Positions 33,419 through 40,986 of a stretch of DNA of 64,000 bases are shown piece after piece (positions within the stretch are counted from its first letter, which is position 1; every line of letters starts with the position of its first letter). Origin of the DNA: Actinopolymorpha alba DSM 45243 (lineage in GTDB: Bacteria > Actinomycetota > Actinomycetes > Propionibacteriales > Actinopolymorphaceae). A program made the translations under genes and the position numbers. The DNA lies in the NCBI RefSeq assembly GCF_000373925.1, contig NZ_KB892790.1, positions 436 through 64,435 of the forward strand. The letters run 5' to 3'. The notes beneath the pieces are model-generated. The model did no database searches. It was not told the DNA's origin and saw nothing but the letters and a program-made list of their open reading frames with translations.

Positions 33419-34038
33419 GCGACACCTGCCAGGCCGGGCGGTTCGCCTTCCTTGCTGACCGTCCACCAGTACGCGAGTTCGTCGATCGCGGTGGTGTCGA
33501 CTCGGGTTCGTCCGAGGTGGCTACGCGGGGAGCAGTCCTGGAGCAGCTTGACCATGCGGCTTTCCGCCGCGGGCAGCCATCTGGTCAGCAGGTCCGACAC
33601 CGCTGTTGGGGCGGTGCCGGTGTAGGCGGCGCCGTAGTGGGCGTGCAGGGCGAGCATCTCCACCACCACCGCGGGGTGCCACGGCCAGCAGTCCGGCAGC
33701 GGGTCAGTCGCCAGCCACCGGTAGACCCGGCCATGCCAGTCCCCCACCTCGGCCAACCACCCCCGGGCCACCTCGGGGTCGGTGACGGCGAACCAGTCCT
33801 GCTGCCCCTCCTCCGACTCCCCGCCCTGCCCTGCGGGTCCGCCGGCGGCACCGTCGGCCATGTCGCGCAGGGTGGCGTTGAGCATGCCCAGGCCACGGCC
33901 CAACGCCTCGACGTCCTTCTCAACTTTCTCGTGGACGAGGCGGTGCATCCCGGACAACCGGCTGTCGAGGTCGTCCACCCGCCCAACCAGGTGATCAACC
34001 ACGCCGGCCAGATCGGCAGGCTCGTACCTTCTGCTCAT
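33415..34038 (-). CDS. hypothetical protein with N-terminal coiled coil (207 aa)
   Basis: ATG 34038 overlaps the methyltransferase stop as ATGA. The N-terminal 60 residues form a coiled coil (LAGVVDHLVGRVDDLDSRLS, then VHEKVEKDVEALGRGLGML). A Gly/Glu linker leads to a Trp-rich C-terminal domain (DWFAVTDPEVARGWLAEVGD, WHGRVYRWL, DCWPWHPAVVVEMLALH). This domain type recurs on actinobacterial plasmids and integrative elements; I cannot attach a function. It is perhaps an oligomeric DNA-transfer accessory protein. Confidence 0.6.
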   Translation of the reverse strand: MSRRYEPADLAGVVDHLVGRVDDLDSRLSGMHRLVHEKVEKDVEALGRGLGMLNATLRDMADGAAGGPAGQGGESEEGQQDWFAVTDPEVARGWLAEVGDWHGRVYRWLATDPLPDCWPWHPAVVVEMLALHAHYGAAYTGTAPTAVSDLLTRWLPAAESRMVKLLQDCSPRSHLGRTRVDTTAIDELAYWWTVSKEGEPPGLAGVA

Positions 34039-35750
34039 CTCGCTGCCGCCCCTCCGCCGAGGGCGGCGGCGAGTGCGGTGCCGAGCCATTGGGCGACATT
34101 GGTTGCGACGGCGTTGCCTGCCTGCATGGTCTGCTCGCCCTTGTTGCCGTGGACGATGTAGGTGTCGGGGAACGTCTGGGCCCGCAGGTGTTCGCGGGGT
34201 TGGAGCATCCGGAAGTGGCAGTCGTCGATGTTCACCGCGGGGTCGAGGACGCCGTGCTGTTCCACCGTCGCGACCGTCGACAGCGGCGCCTCAACAGCCC
34301 GGTACGGCTTGGCTGCACGCCGGTACGGGATGACAAGAGCGTGATGATCCCGCGCGGTGACAGTGCCCATCGGCCGCCCGGCCGGCACGATCGTGTCCTT
34401 CGGGGCGCAGTTTCCGCCGTAGTTCTTCACCAGGAACGGCGGGTAGACCAGCGAGTGGTGCCTCCCGGTCGTCACCGTGCCCATCGGCTGGTCGGTGGCG
34501 ACGATGGCACGCTCGGGTGGGAGGAACCCACTGTGGTTCTTCACCAGGAAGGGGTTCACGAGCGCGTGGTGGTTGCCCTCGGCGGCGATCGTTGTCAGCG
34601 GCTCGTCAACGCCACGGGCATTGCAGTTGTTGCGCAGCTCCACGACGTACGGCGGGCAGAAGAGCGCCTCCATGCCTTTGGGGTTCGCTGTGCGGGTGCG
34701 GAACGGCTCGTCGACCGTGCGGGCGTCCTCGTTCCACGTGCCGCCGGAGGGGACAACCATCGGCGGGATCGCGAGGGCGTCTCCGATCTTGCCTGTTCTG
34801 GTTGCCAGCGGCGCCGACTCGGCGGGGTAGGCCCGGAAGTCGTCATGGTTCACAGCGACGACGGACGCGCGAGCGAACATGTCGAGCCCGACCTGGATGC
34901 GGCGCATGGTCGCCGCCGCTAGCGGTCGTTTCCGGTCGCCGATGCGGGTGCCGAGGTCGCTCCAATCGATCGCGGTCGCGGCTGGGAGCACGTACGGCTC
35001 GACGGTCTGTCGCCGGTGGCTCGGGCAGCGGTAGTCGTACTGGGCGCGGTACTTCCCGATCCGCCGGCCGGGCTTTTTCCAGGACTGGAACGCTTCCACG
35101 TCCTCGTCGCAGCTGGAGCACCACGCCACCGGCCGCGGGTCCACGTCCGGCAGCGGGATGCCTTTGCGGGTGAAGACCAGGTAGAGCCGGTCACGCCACT
35201 GCGGGGCGTACGGGATGGTTCCCCCGCCGATGTGCGCGGCGGAGACGGAAACGAACTGGACCTCGTACCCGAGCAGGAGCATGCCGTTGACCCACCAGTC
35301 GAACAGCTCCCACTCCGAGGCGACCTCGACGACGTTCTCCACCAGGATCGCCTTGTACCGGTGGACTTCGGTGGCGCGGATGACGTCGTGGAACGTTGCG
35401 CGGGTGCGCTCGTAGCCGGCCTGGGAGATCGGCCCGAACTCGAGCAGGTCGATTTGCCCGGGCGCCGGCTTGGTCCGCTTGTGCGCTTGGCCTTTCCTGC
35501 GTCGCCCTCCAGCTGGTGACACCTCGGTGCAGATCGGCGACGCCCACAAGACGTCGGTGGTCGGTAGCCGTCGCATGTCGTAGTTGTTCACATCGGCGCA
35601 CAGGTGCTCGGCGTCGGTGAAGTTCGCGCTGTGGGTTTCGATCGCGCGGGCCCAGTGGTTCGCGGCCAGCTTCAGTTCGAAACCAGCGGAGGCGAGCCCG
35701 ATGGAGGAGCCGCCAGCGCCGCAGAAGATGTCGGTGAACGTGAGACTCAT
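34035..35750 (-). CDS. DNA (cytosine-5) methyltransferase
   Basis: 571 residues from ATG 35750, overlapping the WhiB-like gene stop. Motif I DIFCGAGGSSIGL (8-19) binds S-adenosylmethionine. Motif IV is ASPICTEVSPAGG with the catalytic Cys at 74, and it varies from the usual PPC. Motif VI is VENV, motif VIII QWRDRLYLV, and motifs IX-X are at the end (MQAGNAVATNVAQWLG). The target-recognition region is long and holds a tandem repeat of P(L/M)(T/G)T(V/I)...HH(A/S)LV units (three or more). The enzyme would protect the element's DNA from host restriction or imprint it; no cognate endonuclease is adjacent. Confidence 0.85.
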   Translation of the reverse strand: MSLTFTDIFCGAGGSSIGLASAGFELKLAANHWARAIETHSANFTDAEHLCADVNNYDMRRLPTTDVLWASPICTEVSPAGGRRRKGQAHKRTKPAPGQIDLLEFGPISQAGYERTRATFHDVIRATEVHRYKAILVENVVEVASEWELFDWWVNGMLLLGYEVQFVSVSAAHIGGGTIPYAPQWRDRLYLVFTRKGIPLPDVDPRPVAWCSSCDEDVEAFQSWKKPGRRIGKYRAQYDYRCPSHRRQTVEPYVLPAATAIDWSDLGTRIGDRKRPLAAATMRRIQVGLDMFARASVVAVNHDDFRAYPAESAPLATRTGKIGDALAIPPMVVPSGGTWNEDARTVDEPFRTRTANPKGMEALFCPPYVVELRNNCNARGVDEPLTTIAAEGNHHALVNPFLVKNHSGFLPPERAIVATDQPMGTVTTGRHHSLVYPPFLVKNYGGNCAPKDTIVPAGRPMGTVTARDHHALVIPYRRAAKPYRAVEAPLSTVATVEQHGVLDPAVNIDDCHFRMLQPREHLRAQTFPDTYIVHGNKGEQTMQAGNAVATNVAQWLGTALAAALGGGAAAR

Positions 35751-36199
35751 GCCGCACACCACCCGTCGTCTTGGCGGGTGTGGCCTGCCGAGTCAACCTC
35801 GTACTCATCAACGTCGTGCGGGTTGACGTCGTGCTGGTGTTGGCGGTGGCGTTGCCGTTCGGCTCGTTTCTGCACGGCTTCGGGGGTGGTGGACATGAAG
35901 ACGTCGAATCCCAGGTGCACGGGCGCGGTGAGGCGGATGCCGAGGTCTCGCCTTGTTTTCTTGAGCTGGTTGCCGGAGAGGCCGCCCCACATTCCGTGTT
36001 GTTCGTGGTGGAGGGCGTAGTGGCGGCAGTCCTCCATTACGGGGCAGGCCGGCATCCGGTCATCGCCGAGGCAGAGCCGTTTGGCGTCTTCGATGTCGTT
36101 GTCGTCGGGGAAGAACAGGTCGGGTGCGATCTGGCAGGACTGTTCTCCGGTGAGAACGTCCTTCAGTTGCGGGGGTTCGCTTGTGTAGTCGCGGCTCAC
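35747..36199 (-). CDS. WhiB-like iron-sulphur protein with expanded Cys spacing
   Basis: 150 residues from GTG 36199, overlapping the ASCH stop. Cys22, Cys43, Cys52 and Cys58 are the four cluster ligands, and G-M-W-G-G at 69-73 is the WhiB turn. The middle pair is C-x8-C, where the family has C-x2-C; C-x5-C is normal. A basic stretch LSGNQLKKTRRDLG follows, like the WhiB AT-hook-like tail. A long extra C-terminus is His/Arg/Asp-rich. It probably binds a [4Fe-4S] cluster and modulates transcription of the element through sigma factor contact. Confidence 0.8.
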   Translation of the reverse strand: MSRDYTSEPPQLKDVLTGEQSCQIAPDLFFPDDNDIEDAKRLCLGDDRMPACPVMEDCRHYALHHEQHGMWGGLSGNQLKKTRRDLGIRLTAPVHLGFDVFMSTTPEAVQKRAERQRHRQHQHDVNPHDVDEYEVDSAGHTRQDDGWCAA

Positions 36200-36666
36200 T
36201 GGGTCTCACCTGCTTTCGCCTGATCGAGGCCCGCCGTGATGGCGGCGGCGAGGTCGGGTGTGGGGGTCCACAGACCGAGCCGTCCTTTGCACGGGATCGG
36301 CTGGACGGGTTGGGGGTTTGCGGTGACGAGGTGGATGACGCCGGGCGCGGTGTGGGCCCAGGGCCGGCAGCAGCCCCTGCTGGGGTGGGCGTCGGTCAGG
36401 TCGATGACGCCGATCACGGCGCCGAAGGTGAGGACGTCGCGCAGCTTCACGCCTTGCCCGGCGTAGCGTCGGTGGAGCGCGTCACGCACCTCGGGTTCGC
36501 AGAGGTTGGCGAGAAGCTCGCGGTAGACGCCCGCGCGGGTGGGGAACGCGGCCGCGTGGATCGCGAGGGGCCCGCGGTAGCCGGTTGACCAGGTGCGGTT
36601 CTCCACGTTCTTGCCGCCGTGGATCAGCGCCCACGCCCATGGCTGTCGTACGGTCAGGGCTCTCAC
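36196..36666 (-). CDS. ASCH-domain protein
   Basis: 156 residues from GTG 36666, overlapping the coupling-protein stop by four bases. The N-terminus MRALTVRQPWAWALIHGGKN, then VENRTWSTGYRGPLAIHAA, is the ASCH (PUA-like) signature. LTFGAVIGVIDLTDAHPSRG and the RLGLWTPTP end complete the beta barrel. ASCH domains bind RNA or modified nucleotides. On mobile elements they accompany methyltransferases, as here (the C5 methyltransferase is two genes away). The substrate is unknown. Confidence 0.8.
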   Translation of the reverse strand: MRALTVRQPWAWALIHGGKNVENRTWSTGYRGPLAIHAAAFPTRAGVYRELLANLCEPEVRDALHRRYAGQGVKLRDVLTFGAVIGVIDLTDAHPSRGCCRPWAHTAPGVIHLVTANPQPVQPIPCKGRLGLWTPTPDLAAAITAGLDQAKAGETQ

Positions 36667-38414
36667 GGGGCTTCACCGGCTTTCGCCTGTTCGGGCAGGG
36701 CGATCCGTGAGGTGGTGGAGGGGGCTGGGGTGTCGGTCAGCGGCATTCGGGCGGGTGGCTTGCCGCGTTCCCAGATGCGGGGCGCCCACCCCACGATGGG
36801 GAGCAGGCCACGGCGCAGCAGGAGGACCTGACCTTTGCCGAGGGCACGCAGCTGCGCTTCGTCGAGGACTGCGGCCCATCGGTGGCTGTTGGGGTCATCA
36901 TCGTCGACGCCTGCCACTCGGTGTCGGCTGTCACCGGTGAGGGTGGAGATGTCGCGCAGGTCGTCCGCGCCGTTCCCGCCCCCGTAGACGAGCAGGTTGT
37001 TGGTGTTGCCGAGGATGGTGCCGGCCCCATCGCTGCCCCACCGCTGCCGCAGCTGCGCCAGCGACTGCACGGAGGTGTGGATGGTCACGCCCCGCCCGCC
37101 CATGTCGGCGGTCCACTTGTCCAGCGGCACCGGACACACCAGGGCGGCCTCGTCCAACACCATCGTCAGCGGCGGGTCGAGCCGCCCCTCGAGCATCGCC
37201 CCTGCCGCCCGCCTGGCTTGGTGCGCGATCTCATCAACGAGGCAGGCGTTGAGCGGCCCGAGGCCTTCTTGGGATTCGTGGCCGAACAGGTGCAGCGTCT
37301 CCCGCTCGACGATCAGCCGGCCGATGTCGAGGGTGGTCGTTTCGGTGGGGGCGTCGCCCAGTTCCCGGGCCTGGTCGTGGGACATCCAGTCCAGGCCGCG
37401 GCGCATCGTGTGCGTGATCGACGTACGGGTCCGGTCGTTCAGCCCCCAGAAGTGGCGGGCCTGCGCCGCCCGGATCGGCCCACCGTCGGCGACGGTGAGG
37501 ACGGCCTCGATCACCTGGTCCCGGGCCCGGCAGCGGCCGTTACGGTCCGGCTCGTCCCCGACCCAGCGGAGCACGTCGATCATCCGGAGCCCTGACAGGG
37601 CGGCGGCGTGGAGCAGCAGCGCCAGCACGGGGCGGGCCGCCTCGTCCCAACGGGCCGCCTCCCCCTCCCCTGCGGAGGGGATCAGCGCGGCGGCCCGGCG
37701 GGTGGCGGTGGCGTAGTCGGCGCAGCCGGTCAGCACCGACCAGCGGACCGTGCTCGGCACGTCGACGTACCCGGACGGGTTGAACAGGTGCACCGCCCGC
37801 CCGTCACCGCTGCGGACCTGATGAACCCACTCGGCCAGGTCGGACCTGGTGGAGGTGGTCACCAAAGCGCCGGGCGCGTCGTTACCGAAGCACGCCAACA
37901 GGCCCGTCTTCCCGGTGCGTGGGCCGCCCACCACGGTGGTGGTGTCCTCTGGGGTGGACCACACCTGCTCGCCGGGCAACCAGCCCAGCCCGGTCTCGAG
38001 CAGCTGCACCCCCAGTTCACGCATCGGCGTACGCCGCAGCCGCCACCACGAAACGTCTCGCAGTGACGGGCGTACCACCCGCGCTTGGCGTCGCAGCGCC
38101 GCCGGTGAGGCGTGCTGCTGGATGTCCAGCCGCGACGCGGTGCCGCCCGAGCGTTGGTGGTACTCGTTCATCCGCGCCAACAGCGCCTTGGCGCTGCCCG
38201 GCCGCATCACATGCCGGCCCCACCACCAACAGCAGCTGCCGACACCGCCAGCGGCGCCACCGGCCGCCGCATACAGGGCCGGGTCATGCATCCCGGCCGC
38301 GTTCATGCCGGCGCCCAGGCCGACCGCGGCGGCCGACACCGCGCCCAGCGGCCATGGGAAGCGGTGCACAGCCCGTGCGGCGTCGAACGCCGCGTCCCGC
38401 ACAGAGCGGCTCAT
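36663..38414 (-). CDS. type IV coupling protein (TraG/TraD/VirD4-like ATPase)
   Basis: 583 residues from ATG 38414, overlapping the preceding stop. Two or three N-terminal hydrophobic segments (PLGAVSAAAVGLGAGMNAAG, ALYAAAGGAAGGVG) anchor it in the membrane. Walker A is VGGPRTGKTG (163-171). Walker B is LTMVLDEAA. The C-terminal TraM-recognition part has GVTIHTSVQSLAQLRQRWG, TILGNTNNLLVYGG and LPIVGWAPRIWERG. The hexamer would take the relaxase-DNA complex to the export machinery. No VirB4-like partner is visible in this window. Confidence 0.88.
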   Translation of the reverse strand: MSRSVRDAAFDAARAVHRFPWPLGAVSAAAVGLGAGMNAAGMHDPALYAAAGGAAGGVGSCCWWWGRHVMRPGSAKALLARMNEYHQRSGGTASRLDIQQHASPAALRRQARVVRPSLRDVSWWRLRRTPMRELGVQLLETGLGWLPGEQVWSTPEDTTTVVGGPRTGKTGLLACFGNDAPGALVTTSTRSDLAEWVHQVRSGDGRAVHLFNPSGYVDVPSTVRWSVLTGCADYATATRRAAALIPSAGEGEAARWDEAARPVLALLLHAAALSGLRMIDVLRWVGDEPDRNGRCRARDQVIEAVLTVADGGPIRAAQARHFWGLNDRTRTSITHTMRRGLDWMSHDQARELGDAPTETTTLDIGRLIVERETLHLFGHESQEGLGPLNACLVDEIAHQARRAAGAMLEGRLDPPLTMVLDEAALVCPVPLDKWTADMGGRGVTIHTSVQSLAQLRQRWGSDGAGTILGNTNNLLVYGGGNGADDLRDISTLTGDSRHRVAGVDDDDPNSHRWAAVLDEAQLRALGKGQVLLLRRGLLPIVGWAPRIWERGKPPARMPLTDTPAPSTTSRIALPEQAKAGEAP

Positions 38415-38998
38415 CGGGGCACCTCCCGCCAACCGGCCAGGAGCCGATTCAGGTCGGGGGCGACGGCGGAGTTGATCTGGTGGCAGATCTCGCGCACCGC
38501 GGCCTTGGCCATGCCGACGTTGACGCCCGGCCGCTGCGGGGCTGGAAGACCCTCGGCCGGCAGTTCCGCCACGAACCGGGCGGTGAACAACAGCGTGGAA
38601 CGGTTCTCTTCTGGCTCGACATACGGGCTCGGGTCGTCACTCCACGGCCGCTGCCGGGCCCAGTCCGCCCAGCCGAACCGGCGCAGGCCGCGCACCTGGG
38701 GCGGGTGAGGCAGCCGCACCTCGAGCTCAGCGACGAGACGGTCACGGTCCTCCCTTGGGTGGCACGTCACCCAGGGGATGTCCGGACGGACGCGGATGTA
38801 GCCGGGGCTCATCACCGGCCCGGATGCGATCCGCCACGCCGTCCACGCGAAGTCGACCGGATCCAGCGGGTCGCTCGCGGTGTTGAACAGGTGGGCCCGG
38901 TCGCGCAGGTAAGCGCCGTAGCGGCTGATCCCATCCGATGCGTAGTCCCGGTCATAGAACTCGTCGACGAACACGACCTTTTTTGCGGGCGGTTTCAT
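38411..38998 (-). CDS. hypothetical protein of the conjugation operon (195 aa)
   Basis: ATG 38998 overlaps the HTH gene stop (ATGA). The product starts MKPPAKKVVFVDEFYDRDYA and has a YLRDRAHLFNTASDPLD segment, a Pro-rich VRLPHPPQVRGLRRFGWADW and a STLLFTARFVAELPA strand near the end. It has no membrane segment. It always precedes the coupling protein here, with overlapping codons, so a role with it (docking or assembly) is reasonable but not shown by any motif. Confidence 0.6.
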   Translation of the reverse strand: MKPPAKKVVFVDEFYDRDYASDGISRYGAYLRDRAHLFNTASDPLDPVDFAWTAWRIASGPVMSPGYIRVRPDIPWVTCHPREDRDRLVAELEVRLPHPPQVRGLRRFGWADWARQRPWSDDPSPYVEPEENRSTLLFTARFVAELPAEGLPAPQRPGVNVGMAKAAVREICHQINSAVAPDLNRLLAGWREVPR

Positions 38999-39387
38999 GC
39001 GGCACCACCGCCCCGACGCGACCCACCGTCGGTCGCCTGCTGCCAGGCCGGCATGAATTCCATGACGTCCACGCACGCGCCCGCGCCGGTCGCGGCGTCC
39101 AGCAGCTGCTCGACAGCTTTGGCCGGAACGACGTAGCGGCCCTGATCACCGCCGATCCGCATCCGCACCGCGGGGAACGCGTCCGCCCGTACCAGCCGGT
39201 ACAGGTGCTCCTGCGAAATGCTCAGCAGTGCCGCTGCCTCCGGGACCGAGTACGTCGGGACCCCGGCCTCCCGCTTGCGCAGCGCGTTCCGCAACGCCAC
39301 GTCACGAATCTGGGCCCGCCACGTCGCGCGGCCACCAACGTCGGTGTTGTCGCGCTCGAGGTCCTGGCCCTCGCTACTCTTGGGCAT
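38995..39387 (-). CDS. HTH DNA-binding protein (excisionase/MerR-like, HTH_17)
   Basis: 130 residues from ATG 39387 (MPKSSEGQDLERD) behind GGAGTGG. The HTH is SVPEAAALLSISQEHLYRLV followed by DAFPAVRMRIGGDQGRYVVP, which is the helix-turn-helix plus wing of excisionase/HTH_17 proteins. It may act as an excisionase or as a transcription regulator of the element. The C-terminus is Gly-rich. It comes directly after repeat copy 4 and is coupled to the gene at 38998. Confidence 0.75.
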   Translation of the reverse strand: MPKSSEGQDLERDNTDVGGRATWRAQIRDVALRNALRKREAGVPTYSVPEAAALLSISQEHLYRLVRADAFPAVRMRIGGDQGRYVVPAKAVEQLLDAATGAGACVDVMEFMPAWQQATDGGSRRGGGAA

Positions 39388-39416
39388 GCCACTCCACTCC
39401 TTCGATGGGGTTAGGG

Positions 39417-39480
39417 GTTGGAAGGAGCGGGGGCGGCGGGTATCCCTCGCCAAAGGTTCAGCGCCGCCCCCGCACCGCTC
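39417..39480 (-). repeat. intercistronic hairpin element, copy 4
   Basis: Arms GGGGGCGGCG (39429-39438) and CGCCGCCCCC (39462-39471), identical in pairing to copy 1, with identical apical sequence. It begins at the stop of the gene at 39482 and ends 30 bases before the HTH gene start. Confidence 0.85.
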
Positions 39481-39481
39481 T

Positions 39482-39793
39482 TCAGGTGCCGTGGCCGTCA
39501 GCGTTTTCGTCGCTGTCGTCGGCCGTCATGGGTTGGAGTTCGCTCCGGTCGCGGAAACACGCCGGGTACCAGACCTCGCCGTCCTCGATCTCGGCGAGCT
39601 CGTCGACATCGATGCGCACATGCCACTCGTTCGGGCCGCACTGCCCGAGGATCGAGCCCGGTAGCCAGGGCCACCTATCCCGTTCCGATACGGCCTGGCC
39701 GAGCGGGTAGCGCACCAGCACTAGCGAGTCATCCGGGAAGGTGCCGTCGTTGTCGTCATAGCCCTTCCGGTCCGAGTCCCTCGCGCTGCTCAT
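39482..39793 (-). CDS. small acidic hypothetical protein (103 aa)
   Basis: ATG 39793 overlaps the preceding stop. It starts MSSARDSDRKGYDDNDGTFP. The core SLVLVRYPLGQAVSERDRWPWLPG and then NEWHVRIDVDELAEIEDGEV has alternating strand residues and looks like a small beta barrel (SH3/Tudor-like fold impression), ending with WYPACFRDRSEL and an acidic tail. No family named. It lies between the Cys-containing 67-residue gene and repeat copy 4. Confidence 0.6.
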   Translation of the reverse strand: MSSARDSDRKGYDDNDGTFPDDSLVLVRYPLGQAVSERDRWPWLPGSILGQCGPNEWHVRIDVDELAEIEDGEVWYPACFRDRSELQPMTADDSDENADGHGT

Positions 39794-39993
39794 GCGGCCA
39801 ACCTCCAGCCGGTCCGCTGGTGCTGGTTGCGTACGTGGGAGTCGGCGTCGTCGTAGGCGGTACGCCACGAGTCGGCTTCGGAGATCAGCAGGCGAAGTGG
39901 CAGCGGACACAAGCCGCAGCGCCACCCCCACCGCCCGACTGGCTGCCGATACACCGTGACCGGCCGGTCAACACGTAGACGGTCACTCATCAT
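39790..39993 (-). CDS. very small Cys-containing protein (67 aa)
   Basis: ATG 39993 (MMSDRLRVDRPVTVYRQPVG) lies after GAAGGGGACGA. It has C-x2-C (WRCGLCPLPLR) and a His pair in DSHVRNQHQRTG, an arrangement that could bind zinc in a C2H2-like way. Basic and probably nucleic-acid binding. It follows repeat copy 5 and overlaps the next gene start. Function unknown. Confidence 0.55.
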   Translation of the reverse strand: MMSDRLRVDRPVTVYRQPVGRWGWRCGLCPLPLRLLISEADSWRTAYDDADSHVRNQHQRTGWRLAA

Positions 39994-40034
39994 TCGTCCC
40001 CTTCTTCGAGAGGTCCGGATTGAAGGTTTGTTCG

Positions 40035-40099
40035 GGTTGGAAAGCACGGGGACGGCGGGTATCCCTCGCCAAAGGTCCAGCGCCGCCCCCGCGCCGCTC
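40035..40099 (-). repeat. intercistronic hairpin element, copy 5
   Basis: Plus-strand arms GGGGACGGCG (40048-40057) and CGCCGCCCCC (40081-40090). Read as minus-strand RNA, the single difference from copy 1 is a G-U pair; as plus-strand RNA it would be an A-C mismatch. This supports function in the RNA of the operon. Confidence 0.85.
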
Positions 40100-40137
40100 A
40101 TGAGACAGGCGACCTGTCCGGCCGCGCGGCCGTGGGT

Positions 40138-40986
40138 TTACAGGGGTTCGGGGAAGTTGGTCGACGACCATCCGCCACGAGGCGCCTGCAGCCTCGTCAG
40201 GCTCCGGCCCGTGCGGAACGCGTTCCAGGCCAGAAAGATGTACCGCAGCGTGTCATCGGCGTTCGTGCGGCCACGGGCCGTGCCCATGTCGTTCAGCCGC
40301 TTGTACAACACCCGCGCCGGGTCCGCCGCCCTCAGGCCGATCCCTTCGATCAACTGGGTGACGAAGAACTGATTCGCCTGCTCCCCGTTGACCTGCGAGC
40401 ACAGGTGATACGCCACACCCACCATCGACGGACTACACGGCAGAAACCTCTTCGCCTTGTTCGCGACCTCCGCCGCCGACCGCACCGTCGGATGCGCCTC
40501 CAGGTACTCGCGCATCTCCGCGTGCGTAGGGTTCTTCGCGCCACCATCGAACGACCGGAACCCCGCCTGGTAGGCCACCAGACGGCGAAGGATCGCCGCG
40601 ACCATCGACCCGTTCGCCTCACCGGCCAGGATGAGCTGATCCGACATCAGCCGTGCCGCGCCGATGTCCATCGTGTCCTGCGAGTCAGCCGCCAGGTTGT
40701 AAACCACCAGCACCTGAACAGTCACACCCGACCGAACCACGGCGTGGCAGCGGTGCTGGCCATCCAGCATGCTCCCGTTCACGGCGAACCTGATCGGGTC
40801 ACCGTTGAACTGCCACTTACCCGCCGCCATATCCCGGGCGTACTGATCCACCTTGCTCAACCGCAGATTCCGGTTGTGACGGTTCCGCTCCAGCCACTTG
40901 GTCGCCAGCGCCGGGTCGAGCATCACCAACTCATGCGCAGGCTGTTGCGAACCCCTCGACGAGCGTGCAAACATGCTCGCAGTCAT
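40138..40986 (-). CDS. ParB/DGQHR-like domain protein
   Basis: 282 residues from ATG 40986, overlapping the upstream stop (ATGA). KVDQYARDMAAGKWQFNGDP, then SMLDGQHRCHAVVRSGVTVQ, is the ParB-N-like/DGQHR fold core (compare DGNHRL/DGQHR boxes). A helical C-terminal domain follows (AILRRLVAYQAGF, ADPARVLYKRLNDM), ending GGWSSTNFPEPL. It is common as the second gene of actinobacterial conjugative operons. It probably binds DNA or nucleotide and contributes to partition, copy control or regulation together with the KorB-like gene before it. Confidence 0.7.
   Translation of the reverse strand: MTASMFARSSRGSQQPAHELVMLDPALATKWLERNRHNRNLRLSKVDQYARDMAAGKWQFNGDPIRFAVNGSMLDGQHRCHAVVRSGVTVQVLVVYNLAADSQDTMDIGAARLMSDQLILAGEANGSMVAAILRRLVAYQAGFRSFDGGAKNPTHAEMREYLEAHPTVRSAAEVANKAKRFLPCSPSMVGVAYHLCSQVNGEQANQFFVTQLIEGIGLRAADPARVLYKRLNDMGTARGRTNADDTLRYIFLAWNAFRTGRSLTRLQAPRGGWSSTNFPEPL

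Noticed and set aside
30863-40101. Recurring peptide start MARDTRRPRAFQP in several frames (30900, 39453, 40171 and others)
   Set aside because: It is the translation of the intercistronic hairpin element. The frame is not kept with the downstream gene in copies 3 and 5, and copy 3 has no start codon. The DNA/RNA, not the peptide, is conserved, so gene starts were placed after the element.
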